Shown here one piece after another: positions 17,656 through 26,569 of a stretch of 64,000 nt of DNA (position 1 is its first letter; each line of letters starts with the position of its first letter). Source of the DNA: JADHLJ01 sp038116915 (lineage in GTDB: Bacteria > Pseudomonadota > Alphaproteobacteria > Thalassobaculales > Thalassobaculaceae); the NCBI GenBank assembly GCA_038116915.1, contig JAYOEU010000002.1, forward strand, positions 1-64,000. Direction: 5' to 3'. The notes beneath the pieces were generated by a model. It saw only the letters and a program-made list of their open reading frames with translations, was not told where the DNA came from and did no database searches. Made by a program: the position numbers and the translations under genes.

Positions 17656-18453
17656 TCAGCCGTTTGTCCGTTCCTTCAGCAGTTCGAACTCCCCGACGGT
17701 TCCGGTATAGGTGACGAGGCCGGTCTCGGGGCGCCAATGATGGAGTTGGAAGGCGGGCGGTTCGGCGCGGATCCTGAACGTCGACGGGTCGGCCTGATCG
17801 AGATCGAATTGGAAGGCCGTCGCCGGACAGACGCTGAGGGTCGTGCCGGCATAACCCACCGTGACCGCCTGATGCATGTGACCGCAGATCACCCGGACGA
17901 TGTTCGAGGCGCCGGCGATTACCTTTTCCAGAGCCTCGCGCCCGTCGATCCCCATCGCGTCGAACGGCCCGCCGGTCAGGATCGGCTGGTGGTGCATCAT
18001 GACAAGCGTCGGGCTGGCGCGGTCCTCGGCAAGCCGGTCCGCAAGCCAGGACAGCCGTTCCTCGCAAAAGCGGCCCGCGGTCACGCGCTCGATCACGGTG
18101 TCCAGCGCGATGATCCGGACCGGACCCGTGTCGATCACATAGTGGAGGTATCCATCCCGGGGGAGGTAGCCGTGGTGGCCGAACGCGGCGCGCATCGGTT
18201 CGCGCAGATCGTGATTGCCGGGGATGACATAGGCCGGGATGCCATGGCGGGAGAGTTCCTGGTCGAGCCAGGCATAGGCCGCGTCCTCGCCCGCGTCGGC
18301 GAGATCGCCGGTCAGCAGGATCATGTCGGGACGCACGGCGAGCCCCGCGACCGTTTCGAGGGTGGCGCGGGCATTGTCGAACGGGTTGACCCGGTCAAAA
18401 GCCAGTTTGCCGGGTACGCCGAGGTGCAGGTCGGTGACTTGGGCGATCAACAT
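17656..18453 (-). CDS. Metallophosphoesterase, CpdA-like cyclic nucleotide phosphodiesterase
   Basis: 265 aa. The calcineurin-like metal motifs occur in order: TDLHLG (about 7-12), GDLAD (about 49-53), GNHDLREP (about 79-86), a His in MMHHQPIL and GHMHQAV near 191. This set is that of class III cAMP phosphodiesterases (CpdA/Icc), which hydrolyse cAMP or other 2',3'/3',5'-cyclic nucleotides or phosphodiesters using two metal ions. It is convergent with the interrupted gene upstream on the plus strand, only 5 bases apart. Substrate assignment beyond the family is an inference. Confidence 0.85.
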   Translation of the reverse strand: MLIAQVTDLHLGVPGKLAFDRVNPFDNARATLETVAGLAVRPDMILLTGDLADAGEDAAYAWLDQELSRHGIPAYVIPGNHDLREPMRAAFGHHGYLPRDGYLHYVIDTGPVRIIALDTVIERVTAGRFCEERLSWLADRLAEDRASPTLVMMHHQPILTGGPFDAMGIDGREALEKVIAGASNIVRVICGHMHQAVTVGYAGTTLSVCPATAFQFDLDQADPSTFRIRAEPPAFQLHHWRPETGLVTYTGTVGEFELLKERTNG

Positions 18454-18685
18454 CGGGCGAAGGTCCTCTGGAAGGGCGGGTGTCCGGATATCGTCAGGGA
18501 AAATCGTGACTTATCCTACACATGAATGATACCGTGGAACGAAGACTTGTTCTTGTTGTCGCGCGCTGACTCTTTCCTATCGGACGCGACTCACTTAGAC
18601 TCCGTGATCAGGACGCACTGAAATCCGCGTACGGCGGCCCGGTAGGGCCGTCCGAAAGATGGTTGCAATGGAGGGGGAACATCCC

Positions 18686-19294
18686 ATGGCCGCAATTCTC
18701 ACTAACCTGCGTAACACGATCATCGCCGGCATCGTGCTGACGATCATCATGATCCTGTTCGTTACCAACGTCACCGGCGAGGCCCTGTCCTTCGACCACG
18801 CCTATTTTGCGTTTTTCCTGCGCTGGCTGCATGTGCTCTCCGGCGTGATGTGGATCGGCCTGCTCTGGTACCTCAATTTCGTGCAGATCCCGAACATGCC
18901 GAAGATCCCCGATGAGCAGAAGCCGGCCATCGGCAAGGTGATCGCGCCGGCGGTTCTGTTCTGGTTCCGCTGGGGCGCGATGGCGACGATCGTCACCGGT
19001 CTGATCCTCGCCGGCATGAACGGCTATCTGGTTGAGGCCATCTCGCTGGGTCTCGGTGAAAGCGGCACGCCGCGGGCTACCGCGATCGGCATCGGCATGT
19101 GGCTGGGCGCGATCATGTGGTTCAACGTCTGGTTCGTGATTTGGCCGAACCAGCAGCGCGCCCTCGGCATGGTCGAGGCGGATGCCGACACCAAGGCGAA
19201 GTCGGCCCGCACCGCGATGCTGTTCTCGCGGACCAACACGCTGCTGTCGGTACCGATGCTGTATGCGATGGTCTCGGCGCAGAACATCTACTAA
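18686..19294 (+). CDS. Integral membrane protein with urate-oxidase N-terminal (PuuD-type) domain
   Basis: 202 aa from ATG 18686, preceded by GGAGGGGG at good spacing; an upstream in-frame ATG (18659) would skip this site. Four hydrophobic helices: about 9-30, 40-65 (including FLRWLHVLSGVMWIGLLWYL), 85-110 and 130-150. The HVLSGVMWIG block with its histidine is the hallmark of the urate oxidase N-terminal family (PF06181), where the domain can precede a cytochrome c. Here no CxxCH is present, so it is the membrane part only. Urate oxidation is not proven; many members are of unknown function. A terminator follows. Confidence 0.75.
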   Translation: MAAILTNLRNTIIAGIVLTIIMILFVTNVTGEALSFDHAYFAFFLRWLHVLSGVMWIGLLWYLNFVQIPNMPKIPDEQKPAIGKVIAPAVLFWFRWGAMATIVTGLILAGMNGYLVEAISLGLGESGTPRATAIGIGMWLGAIMWFNVWFVIWPNQQRALGMVEADADTKAKSARTAMLFSRTNTLLSVPMLYAMVSAQNIY

Positions 19295-19333
19295 GACGAC
19301 GCTGTTCCGCTTCACGCGGAGATGGTGGTTCGG

Positions 19334-19366
19334 AGCCGGTCCCCTTGCGGGGCCGGCTTTCGTTTT
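19334..19366 (+). terminator. Intrinsic terminator after the PuuD-type gene
   Basis: AGCCGG and TCCC on the left (19334-19344) pair with GGGGCCGGCT (19349-19358) around a TTGC loop, followed by TTCGTTTT. It lies 40 bases after the stop codon. Confidence 0.8.
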
Positions 19367-19419
19367 GTGGACGGCGCGGTAGAATGGCCGCGCGATCAGC
19401 AAGTTGATGGACCTTTCGG

Positions 19420-20568
19420 ATGCGACAACCGACGCGCGCGCCTTTTCCGCTTGAAACGGGCGATATCATGCCGCGGCTGGCACTGAGCGGCCCGCGTGGA
19501 GAGGTCGTTGATACAAGCGCGCCGCCGATGGCCGGCCGCATCAATCTGCTGGTATTCGCGGGCCCGAACAACGCCGCGAACAGCGCCGTGCTTTCGGCTC
19601 TGGCGGAGCGGCGGGCGCGGCTGGAGGCGGTCGGCGGGCGATGCTTCCTGATCACCCGGACGGCGTCCGGCGCCACGCCCCGGGGTGCGGCGCCCCTGCC
19701 GGGTCTCGGCGGCGGGACCCGCCCATCCGGGCCCGGTCTCATGCCCATGGCCGGTGGTCCCGCGCCCGCCACCGATATCGGCGAGTTGAAGGCCGGCGCC
19801 ATGCGGCTGGCCGATGGAACCGGTGACGCCTTTCGCCTTGCCGGCGTTCCGGATGATGCCCCGGCATTGATCGCGATCGGCGCCAACCTGCATGTGATCG
19901 ATGTTATTCGGGAGACCGTCCAACCCGGCCGAATCGACGATCTGCTTGCGGCGGTGGAGCACAGGTCCAGTAGTCGGAACGTAATCACTCCCGTCATGCA
20001 CCCGCCGGTTCTTGCCGTGCCGGACGTGTTCAGCCCCGCCGACAATGCCCGGCTCATCGAGATCTTTCATACCAGGGGTCAGGAATTCGTGGAGCCGGGC
20101 CATTCCGCGCTCGGCTCACGGACGACGGACTGCAAGATGCGGATCCCCGATCTTGGCCGCCAGGACCGCGTCGATCATTGGGTTGTCGAAACCGACACCC
20201 AGGCGCTGATCACGGGCCGGCTGCAGGCACGGTTGTTCCCGGAGATCCGCAAGGCCTTCAATTATTCGGTCACGCGGCATGAACGGTACCGGATCGCCCG
20301 CTATGAGGGCCGGCGCGGCGGCGAGGCGATGGGGCATCGCGACAACGTGGATCCCTCGGTTGCGCATCGCCGATTCGCGGTGACGATAAATCTCAACGCC
20401 GAGGACTATGAGGGAGCCGAGCTTCGCTTTCCCGAATACAGCGATCAGCTCTACAAGCCGGGATCGGGCACGGCCATCGTGTTTTCATGCTCGCTTCTGC
20501 ACGAGGTCGTCGCCATGCGCTCGGGAAGCCGGTTCGCGATGCTGGCCTTCCTGTTCGGTGAAACCTGA
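19420..20568 (+). CDS. Peroxiredoxin-like domain fused to a 2-oxoglutarate/Fe(II) (prolyl-hydroxylase-type) oxygenase
   Basis: 382 aa. The first about 185 residues look like an AhpC/redoxin fold (PFPLETGDIMPRLALSGPRGE, then the strand INLLVFAGPN) but have no redox cysteine at the usual place; GGRCFL is the only nearby Cys. A Gly/Pro-rich insert lies around 88-118. The second half is a double-stranded beta-helix oxygenase: the iron ligands are His and Asp in GHRDN (about 306-308) and His in SLLHEVV, with Arg in SGSRFAM for 2-oxoglutarate. Protein targets are unknown. Neighbours give no clue; it lies between a terminator and the tRNA-Arg gene. Confidence 0.8.
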   Translation: MRQPTRAPFPLETGDIMPRLALSGPRGEVVDTSAPPMAGRINLLVFAGPNNAANSAVLSALAERRARLEAVGGRCFLITRTASGATPRGAAPLPGLGGGTRPSGPGLMPMAGGPAPATDIGELKAGAMRLADGTGDAFRLAGVPDDAPALIAIGANLHVIDVIRETVQPGRIDDLLAAVEHRSSSRNVITPVMHPPVLAVPDVFSPADNARLIEIFHTRGQEFVEPGHSALGSRTTDCKMRIPDLGRQDRVDHWVVETDTQALITGRLQARLFPEIRKAFNYSVTRHERYRIARYEGRRGGEAMGHRDNVDPSVAHRRFAVTINLNAEDYEGAELRFPEYSDQLYKPGSGTAIVFSCSLLHEVVAMRSGSRFAMLAFLFGET

Positions 20569-20649
20569 AGATTGCTAGGCGGCGACGGTGAACCGGCGGG
20601 TTTCGCTCAACCGACCGGACGATCTGCGCATTAAGCTAGAATTTCCGGG

Positions 20650-20697
20650 AAAAACCGCCCGTCGATACTGTGCGCGTCAATCGGCTGGAAGGGCGGT
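20650..20697 (-). terminator. Likely terminator of tRNA-Arg
   Basis: On the minus strand ACCGCCC (20691-20697) pairs with GGGCGGT (20654-20660), followed by TTTT. The loop is long (30 bases), so the match is moderate. It lies 21 bases downstream of the tRNA 3' end. Confidence 0.5.
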
Positions 20698-20717
20698 CTA
20701 AGCGTGGTTCGGAAATA

Positions 20718-20794
20718 TGGCGCGCCCGGGAGGATTCGAACCCCCAACCTCCTGATCCGTAGTCAGGCACTCTATCCAATTGAGCTACGGGCGC
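20718..20794 (-). tRNA. tRNA-Arg (anticodon ACG)
   Basis: 77 bases including an encoded CCA (20718-20720). The acceptor stem is GCGCCCG (20794 side) with CGGGCGC. The D arm carries AGCTCAATTGGATAGAGT, the anticodon stem-loop CCTGA-CTACGGA-TCAGG places ACG at 34-36, and the T arm reads GGGGGTTCGAATCCTCC. A34 is normally edited to inosine by TadA, so this tRNA reads CGU, CGC and CGA codons. It stands alone with its own terminator. Confidence 0.96.
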
Positions 20795-21126
20795 CCCCGC
20801 GGAACGAGGCCCGCGAAAGCTTGCGGAAGGTACTCAAAGCGATTTGCGATGGCAAGGGGAAGAAGGAAAAAAAGTCACGTGGCAAAACACCTTGTGGCGC
20901 GGAGTCGGTTTCTGTACTATCCCATTGAAATTCGCGGCTTACGGTCACGTAGTGGGGGGTGGATTCATCGCACGGAAAGGATCGGTCGGCATACCGATCC
21001 ATCGGGGTTGAATCCTAAATACACGCGTGTGATCGGTTGAGATGGTGCGTCGCGTCGTCGGACTGGTCGCCGGTTGTCCGAGATGACCGCGGAAACGAAA
21101 ACAGAATGCCAGGGTGATGGCGTAAA
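20795..21126. other. Gene-free region between tRNA-Arg and the lipoprotein gene
   Basis: 332 bases without a credible gene. It holds the divergent promoters for the tRNA (minus) and the lipoprotein (plus). The one distinct structure is an inverted repeat GGATCGGT (20979-20986) / ACCGATCC (20993-21000) with a six-base loop; it has no T-tract, so an operator or leader hairpin is as likely as a terminator. Nothing else stands out. Confidence 0.4.
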
Positions 21127-22317
21127 ATGGTCCAAATCCGGTTGCCGATCGCCGTTCTGAGCACGGTGTTAATGCTCGGAGGCTGCTCCTTTTCCACCGA
21201 TGCGCTCTGGCCGTCCCTGTCCGGTGACGCGCCGTCCTCGTCGTCTCCGGCGGCTGGATCCTCGGCCCAGGTGGTTCCGATCAAGCCGTCCGAAGGCGAG
21301 GCCGCGGGACAGCCTTTGGTCAATCCCGTTGCTGGTCAGACGCCGCCGCGTCTCGGGTCCACGAATTTCCAGGTCGAACCTCCGCGCGCCGGCCAGTCGA
21401 CGGGAACCTTCGTCGGCAACAAGGTCGCGCAATTGCGGGACGACTTGAGCCGGCTACAGTCTTCGATCAGCAAGGAGAACGCGGATCTCCAGGCGGTGCG
21501 TCAGCAGACCATCGCGAATGCGCAGGGTTACCACTCCCAGGTCGCCGGCATCCGCTCGCGCCTGCAACTCGGCACGACACCGGGCAATCCGCAACTGGTC
21601 AGCGCCTGGAACCAGTCGCAGATCGAGCTGGAGAAGATCAATACGGATATCGGCCGGATGAATGCCCTCTCCAACCGGGTGGCCGCGGACGCCGCGATGT
21701 CGAGCTATCTGCTTGAGGCGACCCGGGCCGCCTTCGGGCTTTCCGGCGCGATCGACGAGGATCATCGCCAGCTCGAAGTGCTTGAGGATGACGTGAACCG
21801 GACGGTGGTGCTGATCGACCGGCTGCTGACCGAGCTCAGCGACGATATCCGCCGGCAATCCAACTACGTTTCGACCGAGCGCAATGACCTGAACACATTG
21901 GCGCTGGCGATCAAGAATGGTGAGTTCTTCGGTCCCAGCCTGGCGAGCACGGCCTACACCCATGCCAACTCCCGGCCCACGGTTGGCGGCATTGCCCGGC
22001 CAAGCGGGCGTTCCGATTCGCGCCGGCCGCTGGTGGTCATCCGCTTCGACCGTCCGGACGTGAACTACCAGCAGGCCCTCTACAACGCGGTGAACCGGGC
22101 CTTGCAGCGCCAGCCCGACGCGGCCTTCGATCTGGTCTCCGTCAGCACGCTCAGCGGCGGCACGGCGGAATCCTCGCTCAATGCCAACAGCGCGCGGCGC
22201 AACGCGCAGTTAGTGCTCCGCGCCCTGGTCGATATGGGGCTGCCGCCAAGCCGGGTTTCGCTTTCGGCGACCACGGTGGCAAGCGGCGGCAATGAGGTGC
22301 GTCTCTACGTCCGGTAA
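21127..22317 (+). CDS. Outer-membrane lipoprotein with coiled-coil and OmpA-like C-terminal domain
   Basis: 396 aa. The signal peptide ends in the lipobox MLGGC (Cys at about 20), so it should be lipidated. A Ser/Pro-rich linker (about 25-90) is followed by a long helical region (about 95-255) with coiled-coil character (VAQLRDDLSRLQSSISKENA). The last about 95 residues, starting RRPLVVIRFDRPDVNYQQAL and containing NSARRNAQLVLRALVDMGLP, have the layout of an OmpA/MotB-type domain. The usual peptidoglycan-binding Asp/Arg pair is not obvious. A structural envelope role is inferred; I do not recognise a named family. Confidence 0.78.
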   Translation: MVQIRLPIAVLSTVLMLGGCSFSTDALWPSLSGDAPSSSSPAAGSSAQVVPIKPSEGEAAGQPLVNPVAGQTPPRLGSTNFQVEPPRAGQSTGTFVGNKVAQLRDDLSRLQSSISKENADLQAVRQQTIANAQGYHSQVAGIRSRLQLGTTPGNPQLVSAWNQSQIELEKINTDIGRMNALSNRVAADAAMSSYLLEATRAAFGLSGAIDEDHRQLEVLEDDVNRTVVLIDRLLTELSDDIRRQSNYVSTERNDLNTLALAIKNGEFFGPSLASTAYTHANSRPTVGGIARPSGRSDSRRPLVVIRFDRPDVNYQQALYNAVNRALQRQPDAAFDLVSVSTLSGGTAESSLNANSARRNAQLVLRALVDMGLPPSRVSLSATTVASGGNEVRLYVR

Positions 22318-22402
22318 CGGATCGCGGTTTCCCGGAGCCGGGTGATCCATCTCCACGCGTGATGCGTAGGGAGAGTGGGTGGCCAAGCGGAGGATCCGGG
22401 TC

Positions 22403-22843
22403 ATGAGGCATTTCAGGCAACTTGCAGTCTTCCTGACCGTCCTGGTTTCCCTTTGGGCGGTCCCGCCGGTCCTCGCCGCCGACGCGGTGCCTGAAAAGGA
22501 TGCCGCGCTGATTCGCGGTGTGATCGAAAAGCAATTGGACGCGCTGCAACGCGACAACTGGGCCGAGGCCTTCAGCTACGCCGCGCCCTTCATCCAGCAG
22601 CAATTCGGCTCCCCCGATACGTTCCGGCGCATGGTCCTGGGAGGCTATGCGATCGTTCATCGTCCGCGCGCCGTCTCGTTCAAGACGCTGGAGGAAATCG
22701 GCGGCCGGCTTGCCCAGAATGTCCTGATGGTCGGGCCGGATGGAAGGGCCGCGATGGTGGTCTATTTCATGGAACGGCTCGCGGAAGGGATCTGGCGGAT
22801 CGGAGGCGTCTCGATTGTTCCGCTCGCCGATCTAAACGCCTGA
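22403..22843 (+). CDS. Exported DUF4864-type protein
   Basis: 146 aa from ATG 22403 with GGAGG ten bases upstream; a GTG at 22379 would add eight residues and is the alternative start. The signal peptide has the hydrophobic stretch LAVFLTVLVSLWAV and cleavage is likely after VLAA. The mature domain (IRGVIEKQLDALQRDNWAEA, SPDTFRRMV and a C-terminal GIWRIGGVSIVP) matches the NTF2-like DUF4864 group, periplasmic proteins of unknown role. It starts 85 bases after the lipoprotein gene and could share its transcript. Confidence 0.75.
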   Translation: MRHFRQLAVFLTVLVSLWAVPPVLAADAVPEKDAALIRGVIEKQLDALQRDNWAEAFSYAAPFIQQQFGSPDTFRRMVLGGYAIVHRPRAVSFKTLEEIGGRLAQNVLMVGPDGRAAMVVYFMERLAEGIWRIGGVSIVPLADLNA

Positions 22844-22937
22844 AAGCGGACCACCTCTCCCGTTGGCATTGCAACACCTCCCGCTTCCGGATTAAGTGAC
22901 TGCTCGAACGCGGTGGCGATGTGGAGTGGAGACGGGT

Positions 22938-23456
22938 GTGAACGAAACGGCGGATGTCAACTATTCGAAGGCTTTTCCCGTCAGTTGGGAGGAGCTGCAT
23001 AGAACCGCCAAGGCGCTCGCCTGGCGATTGATTGAAATGAAACCCTTCCAGGGCGTGATCGCGATTACCCGCGGCGGCCTCGTGCCCGCCGCCATCGTCG
23101 CCAGAGAGCTGGAAATCCGCGTCATCGATACCATCAGCGCCATCAGCTATCAGGACAATGCCGTCGAGAAGATCGAAGAGCGCGCGCGAAGCGAGGTTCG
23201 TATTCTGAAGCCGACCTCAATGACCGAGGATGGTGAGGGCTGGCTGATCGTCGACGACCTCGTCGATACCGGCGAGACCGCAAAGGCGGTCCGAGCCCTG
23301 TTGCCGAAGGCCCATTTCGCGACGGTCTATGCCAAACCGGCCGGCCGGCCTCTGGTCGATACCTTCGTTACCGAGGTGAGCCAGGACACTTGGATATACT
23401 TCCCGTGGGATCTGGAGCCACGTCCGGTTGAGCCGATCGTCGTCGTCAGGCGCTAG
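22938..23456 (+). CDS. gpt: Xanthine-guanine phosphoribosyltransferase
   Basis: 172 aa from GTG 22938 (GGAGACGG upstream); an ATG-less extension to 22896 is less likely. The PRPP-binding motif is LIVDDLVDTGETAKAVRAL (about 98-116). FQGVIAITRGGLVPAAIVAREL supplies the dipeptide loop, and the ending YFPWDLEPRPVEPIVVVRR is the Gpt C-terminal signature. It salvages guanine and xanthine to GMP and XMP at the inner face of the membrane. It is convergent with the histidine kinase gene. Confidence 0.9.
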   Translation: MNETADVNYSKAFPVSWEELHRTAKALAWRLIEMKPFQGVIAITRGGLVPAAIVARELEIRVIDTISAISYQDNAVEKIEERARSEVRILKPTSMTEDGEGWLIVDDLVDTGETAKAVRALLPKAHFATVYAKPAGRPLVDTFVTEVSQDTWIYFPWDLEPRPVEPIVVVRR

Positions 23457-23520
23457 ACTGGGGTCGCTATTGTCGGGCGTGCGGCGTGATTTCGCCGATG
23501 AGGCGTGATGCTTTTCGATC

Positions 23521-24899
23521 CTATCCGCTTCGCCGGCTGGCGGGCAGATCGAGATAGAATTCCGTTCCCTCATCGCTCGACGCGGCCAGGGTGAGAGTAC
23601 CGCCATGAGCCTGGGCGATGTCGCGCGCGATCGCCAGACCGAGCCCGGCGCCGTCCTTCTTGGTGGACGCGTGGAAGGGTTGGAAAAGCTGAGCCCTCAA
23701 GCCCTCCGGTATCCCCGGACCGTTATCTGAAATCGACAGAATGAACCGGCCGTCATTGGCGGCGCGCCGGATCACCAGCCGGTCGGCTCCGGCGGCGGCG
23801 GCATTGGTGGCGAGATTGGAGAATACCCGGAACAGCTGATCGCGGTCGGCTTGAACGGTTTGCGACGCCAGGCCCGGATAGTCGATCGCGAATGGCTCTA
23901 GCTGCCCGGCCTGCACCTCGGCCTCGACGTCATGCAGCAGATCGGCGATCGGGAATTCGGCGATCTGCAATGCCTGGGTATCACGGGTGAAATTGATGGT
24001 CTGCGAACACAGGCGCGATGCCCGGTCGATGGCGCGGATCAGCGGCGGGGTGATGCGCCGGACATTCTCGTCCTGGCTTTCCGCGAGACGGTCCGAAATC
24101 AGGGTCGCCGTGGCCAGCATGTTCCGCAGGTCGTGGTTTATCTTGTTCACCGCGGTTCCGAGCGCGGCAAGCCGGGTGCGCTGGCGCAGCGCGGCGCGCA
24201 GCCGTGATTTCATCGAGGCCAATTCCTCGACCGCGATTCCGATCTCATCGGCCCGGCCGTCGGGCTTGATGTCGCTGGAATAGTCTCCGGGATTGCCGCG
24301 GAACGAGATGAGACTGGTGGTGATCTGGCGCATCGGGCGGACCATCAGCCATTGCAGGGACAGGAACACCAGCGCCGCGGTAATCAGCGAGATGACGATC
24401 GACAGGTTCAAGATCCGCCAGGAATAGTCATACATCGCGAGCCGCATCGGCGTTTCGTCCAGCTCGATCGCCATCAGAACCTTCTTGTCCTTGGGTGACT
24501 CGCCGATCACACGGATGATCCGGTTTCGAGCCTGGGATAGCGCGATCAACGCGTCGTAGATCAGTTCGATAGCCTTGTGATCGCGCAAGTCGAACTCAGC
24601 ATCGACCTCCCGGTCCGAGGGGCGCGCGATGGCGCGTTCATTGCGCCGGGCGTGCGGGCGACGATGCTGTGCGCTCCGGCATGGGACAGCAACTGGTCCG
24701 CCAGTTCCTCGGTAACCATCCGGTCCGGAGCGGCCTGCAACGCGAGCGCAGCCAGATGCGCGGCGGCAAGACGTTCCTTGAGATACATCAGACGGAACCG
24801 GGCGATCGACGGCGTGTAGATCAGAACTTCGGAGAGCATGACGAAGAACGCCGTCAGGATCAGCAGGCGAAAAGACAGGCTTCTGAGGAACGGTGCCAT
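23521..24899 (-). pseudogene. HAMP sensor histidine kinase with an apparent frameshift
   Basis: Two overlapping frames together encode one kinase. The first (from ATG 24899) gives the N-terminal membrane helix FRLLILTAFFVMLSEVLIY and a periplasmic part up to LLSHAGAHSIVA. The second, open from before 24636, continues with RAIARPSDREVDAEFDLRDH, a second membrane helix (RILNLSIVISLITAALVFL), HAMP, the phosphoacceptor box NKINHDLRNML and ATP-binding boxes SDNGPGIPEG and DGAGLGLAIARDIA. A one-base shift between about 24637 and 24660 (minus strand) is needed to join them. It lies 52 bases after an oxidoreductase gene; no response regulator is adjacent. Confidence 0.75.
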
Positions 24900-24951
24900 G
24901 ATCGGACCAGTCGGAGAAGGTGTCGTTGGGATCTATTCCAGCGACCTCACA

Positions 24952-26385
24952 CTAACCGAAGAGGCCGAGAAAGCGGACGATTTTCCGAATTCGATCGCTG
25001 AAGAGCTTCGGGGTATAGAAGCTTCCCGCCGCGCGTTTGTTTGCTTCCCCAAGTGTTGGATATGGCAGGATCACGCCGGCGACGGCGCCGATCTTGAGGT
25101 TCTGCTGGATGGCCAGACACCAGATTTGGATCATCTCGCCGGCATGGCTACCCAAAATGGCCGCGCCGAGAATCCGGCCCGCGGGCGTGACGATGACCTT
25201 CACCAAACCGTCGGTGTCCCGTTCCGCCTGGGCCCGGTCGTTTTCTTCCAATGACCAGCGCAGTACCCGGACTTCACCATGCGCCTCCCGCGCGTCAGTC
25301 TCGGACATTCCGACGGAGGCAAGTTCCGGATCGCAATAGGTCACCCAAGGGACCGCGCGGTAGTCGACTTTCGCTGGCATCCGGAATAGCGCGCGGCGGA
25401 TCACGATCCCCGCGTGATATCCGGCCATGTGGGTGAATTGATAGGGGCCGGCGACATCTCCTATCGCCTGAACGCGCCGGTTGCTGGTTCGCAGCCCGGC
25501 GTCGACGGTAATGCCCTTCGATGTCGCCTCGATCCCGGCGGTTTCGAGATCCAGCCCTTCCATGGTCGGTTTGCGGCCGGCGGCAACCAGAATATGGCTG
25601 GCGGCGATCTCGCGCGTCCCGCCGCCTTCGGTAGCGCCGACGGTGGCGTTCACGCCGCCGGTTTCAGGGTAGGTGACCCGTTGAACCCGCGTCTGCTCCA
25701 GGATCTCGATTCCGGAATTGGTAAGGCGCCGCCGCAGCATCTCGACCAGTTCCGGATCGTCCTTGGCCATGATCCCGGCCATTTCGACCACCGTGACCCG
25801 GGAGCCGAGATTGTGAAACGCCTGGGCAAGCTCAATGCCGATCGGCCCGCCGCCCAGGACCAGCAGGTGATCCGGAAGCCGGTCCACGGCGAAGATCGTC
25901 TCATTGGTCAGATAGGGGCCATCTGTGAGGCCCGGCACCGGCGGGATCATCGGCGTCGTCCCGGTGGCGATCACGATCCGCCGCGCGGTGACCCGGACGC
26001 CGCCACCCTCGACCGTTCGAGGTCCGGTGAATTTCGCATAAGCCCGGATCACCCTGACCCCAAGGCCTTCGAATCGTTCGACGGAATCATTCGGCGCGAT
26101 GGCGTCGATGACGCCTTGGACATGGGCCTTGACGGCTGAAAAATCGACCTGTCCCGGCGCCGAGCGGATGCCGAGGCCGGCGTCGCCGTGCTGACGTGCC
26201 ATGGCCTTGCCCGCCGCCAGCAGGGCCTTGGACGGCACGCAGCCATGGTTCAGGCAATCGCCGCCCATTTCGCCGCCCTCGAACAACACGACCTCGGCCC
26301 CCATCTGAGAGGCACCGGCGGCGACCGACAGCCCGCCCGCGCCGGCGCCGATGACGCATAGATCCGCTTTCACCTGGTCAATCAT
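24952..26385 (-). CDS. FAD-dependent pyridine nucleotide-disulfide oxidoreductase (mercuric reductase-like)
   Basis: 477 aa. N-terminal FAD motif CVIGAGAGGLSVAAGASQMG, the active disulfide GGDCLNHGCVPSKALL (Cys about 44 and 49), an NAD(P) motif LVLGGGPIGIELAQAF near 176, and the second FAD motif RRVQAIGDVAGPYQFTH. The C-terminal dimer domain replaces the catalytic HxxxxHP of dihydrolipoamide and glutathione reductases with LPYPTLGEANKR, as in several poorly characterised relatives. There is no N-terminal metal-binding domain and no vicinal C-terminal cysteines, so mercury reduction is unlikely. Substrate unknown. Confidence 0.85.
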   Translation of the reverse strand: MIDQVKADLCVIGAGAGGLSVAAGASQMGAEVVLFEGGEMGGDCLNHGCVPSKALLAAGKAMARQHGDAGLGIRSAPGQVDFSAVKAHVQGVIDAIAPNDSVERFEGLGVRVIRAYAKFTGPRTVEGGGVRVTARRIVIATGTTPMIPPVPGLTDGPYLTNETIFAVDRLPDHLLVLGGGPIGIELAQAFHNLGSRVTVVEMAGIMAKDDPELVEMLRRRLTNSGIEILEQTRVQRVTYPETGGVNATVGATEGGGTREIAASHILVAAGRKPTMEGLDLETAGIEATSKGITVDAGLRTSNRRVQAIGDVAGPYQFTHMAGYHAGIVIRRALFRMPAKVDYRAVPWVTYCDPELASVGMSETDAREAHGEVRVLRWSLEENDRAQAERDTDGLVKVIVTPAGRILGAAILGSHAGEMIQIWCLAIQQNLKIGAVAGVILPYPTLGEANKRAAGSFYTPKLFSDRIRKIVRFLGLFG

Positions 26386-26487
26386 CCGATCTTCCCACCG
26401 TCGTGCCGGTCGGATGGTTTCAAACCCCGTCCTCCGGCGCCATTCACCATGTCGTGAAACGGATATTCAGCCAAGTGTCCGGTGACA

Positions 26488-26516
26488 TTGACTTGGCCGG
26501 ATCGAGCCGATATACA
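26488..26516 (+). promoter_or_regulatory. Sigma-70-type promoter for rpmH
   Basis: TTGACT (26488-26493), 17-base spacer, TATACA (26511-26516), giving a start near 26523 and a leader of about 47 bases before the rpmH GTG. Confidence 0.7.
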
Positions 26517-26569
26517 CCGCACCGCACTCGCCTCGGCGAAAAAAGAACTCTGTCGACGGAGTACCTACC

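Noticed and set aside
24952..26385. Mercuric reductase
   Set aside because: No MerA metal-binding domain, no C-terminal vicinal cysteines and no mer genes nearby.
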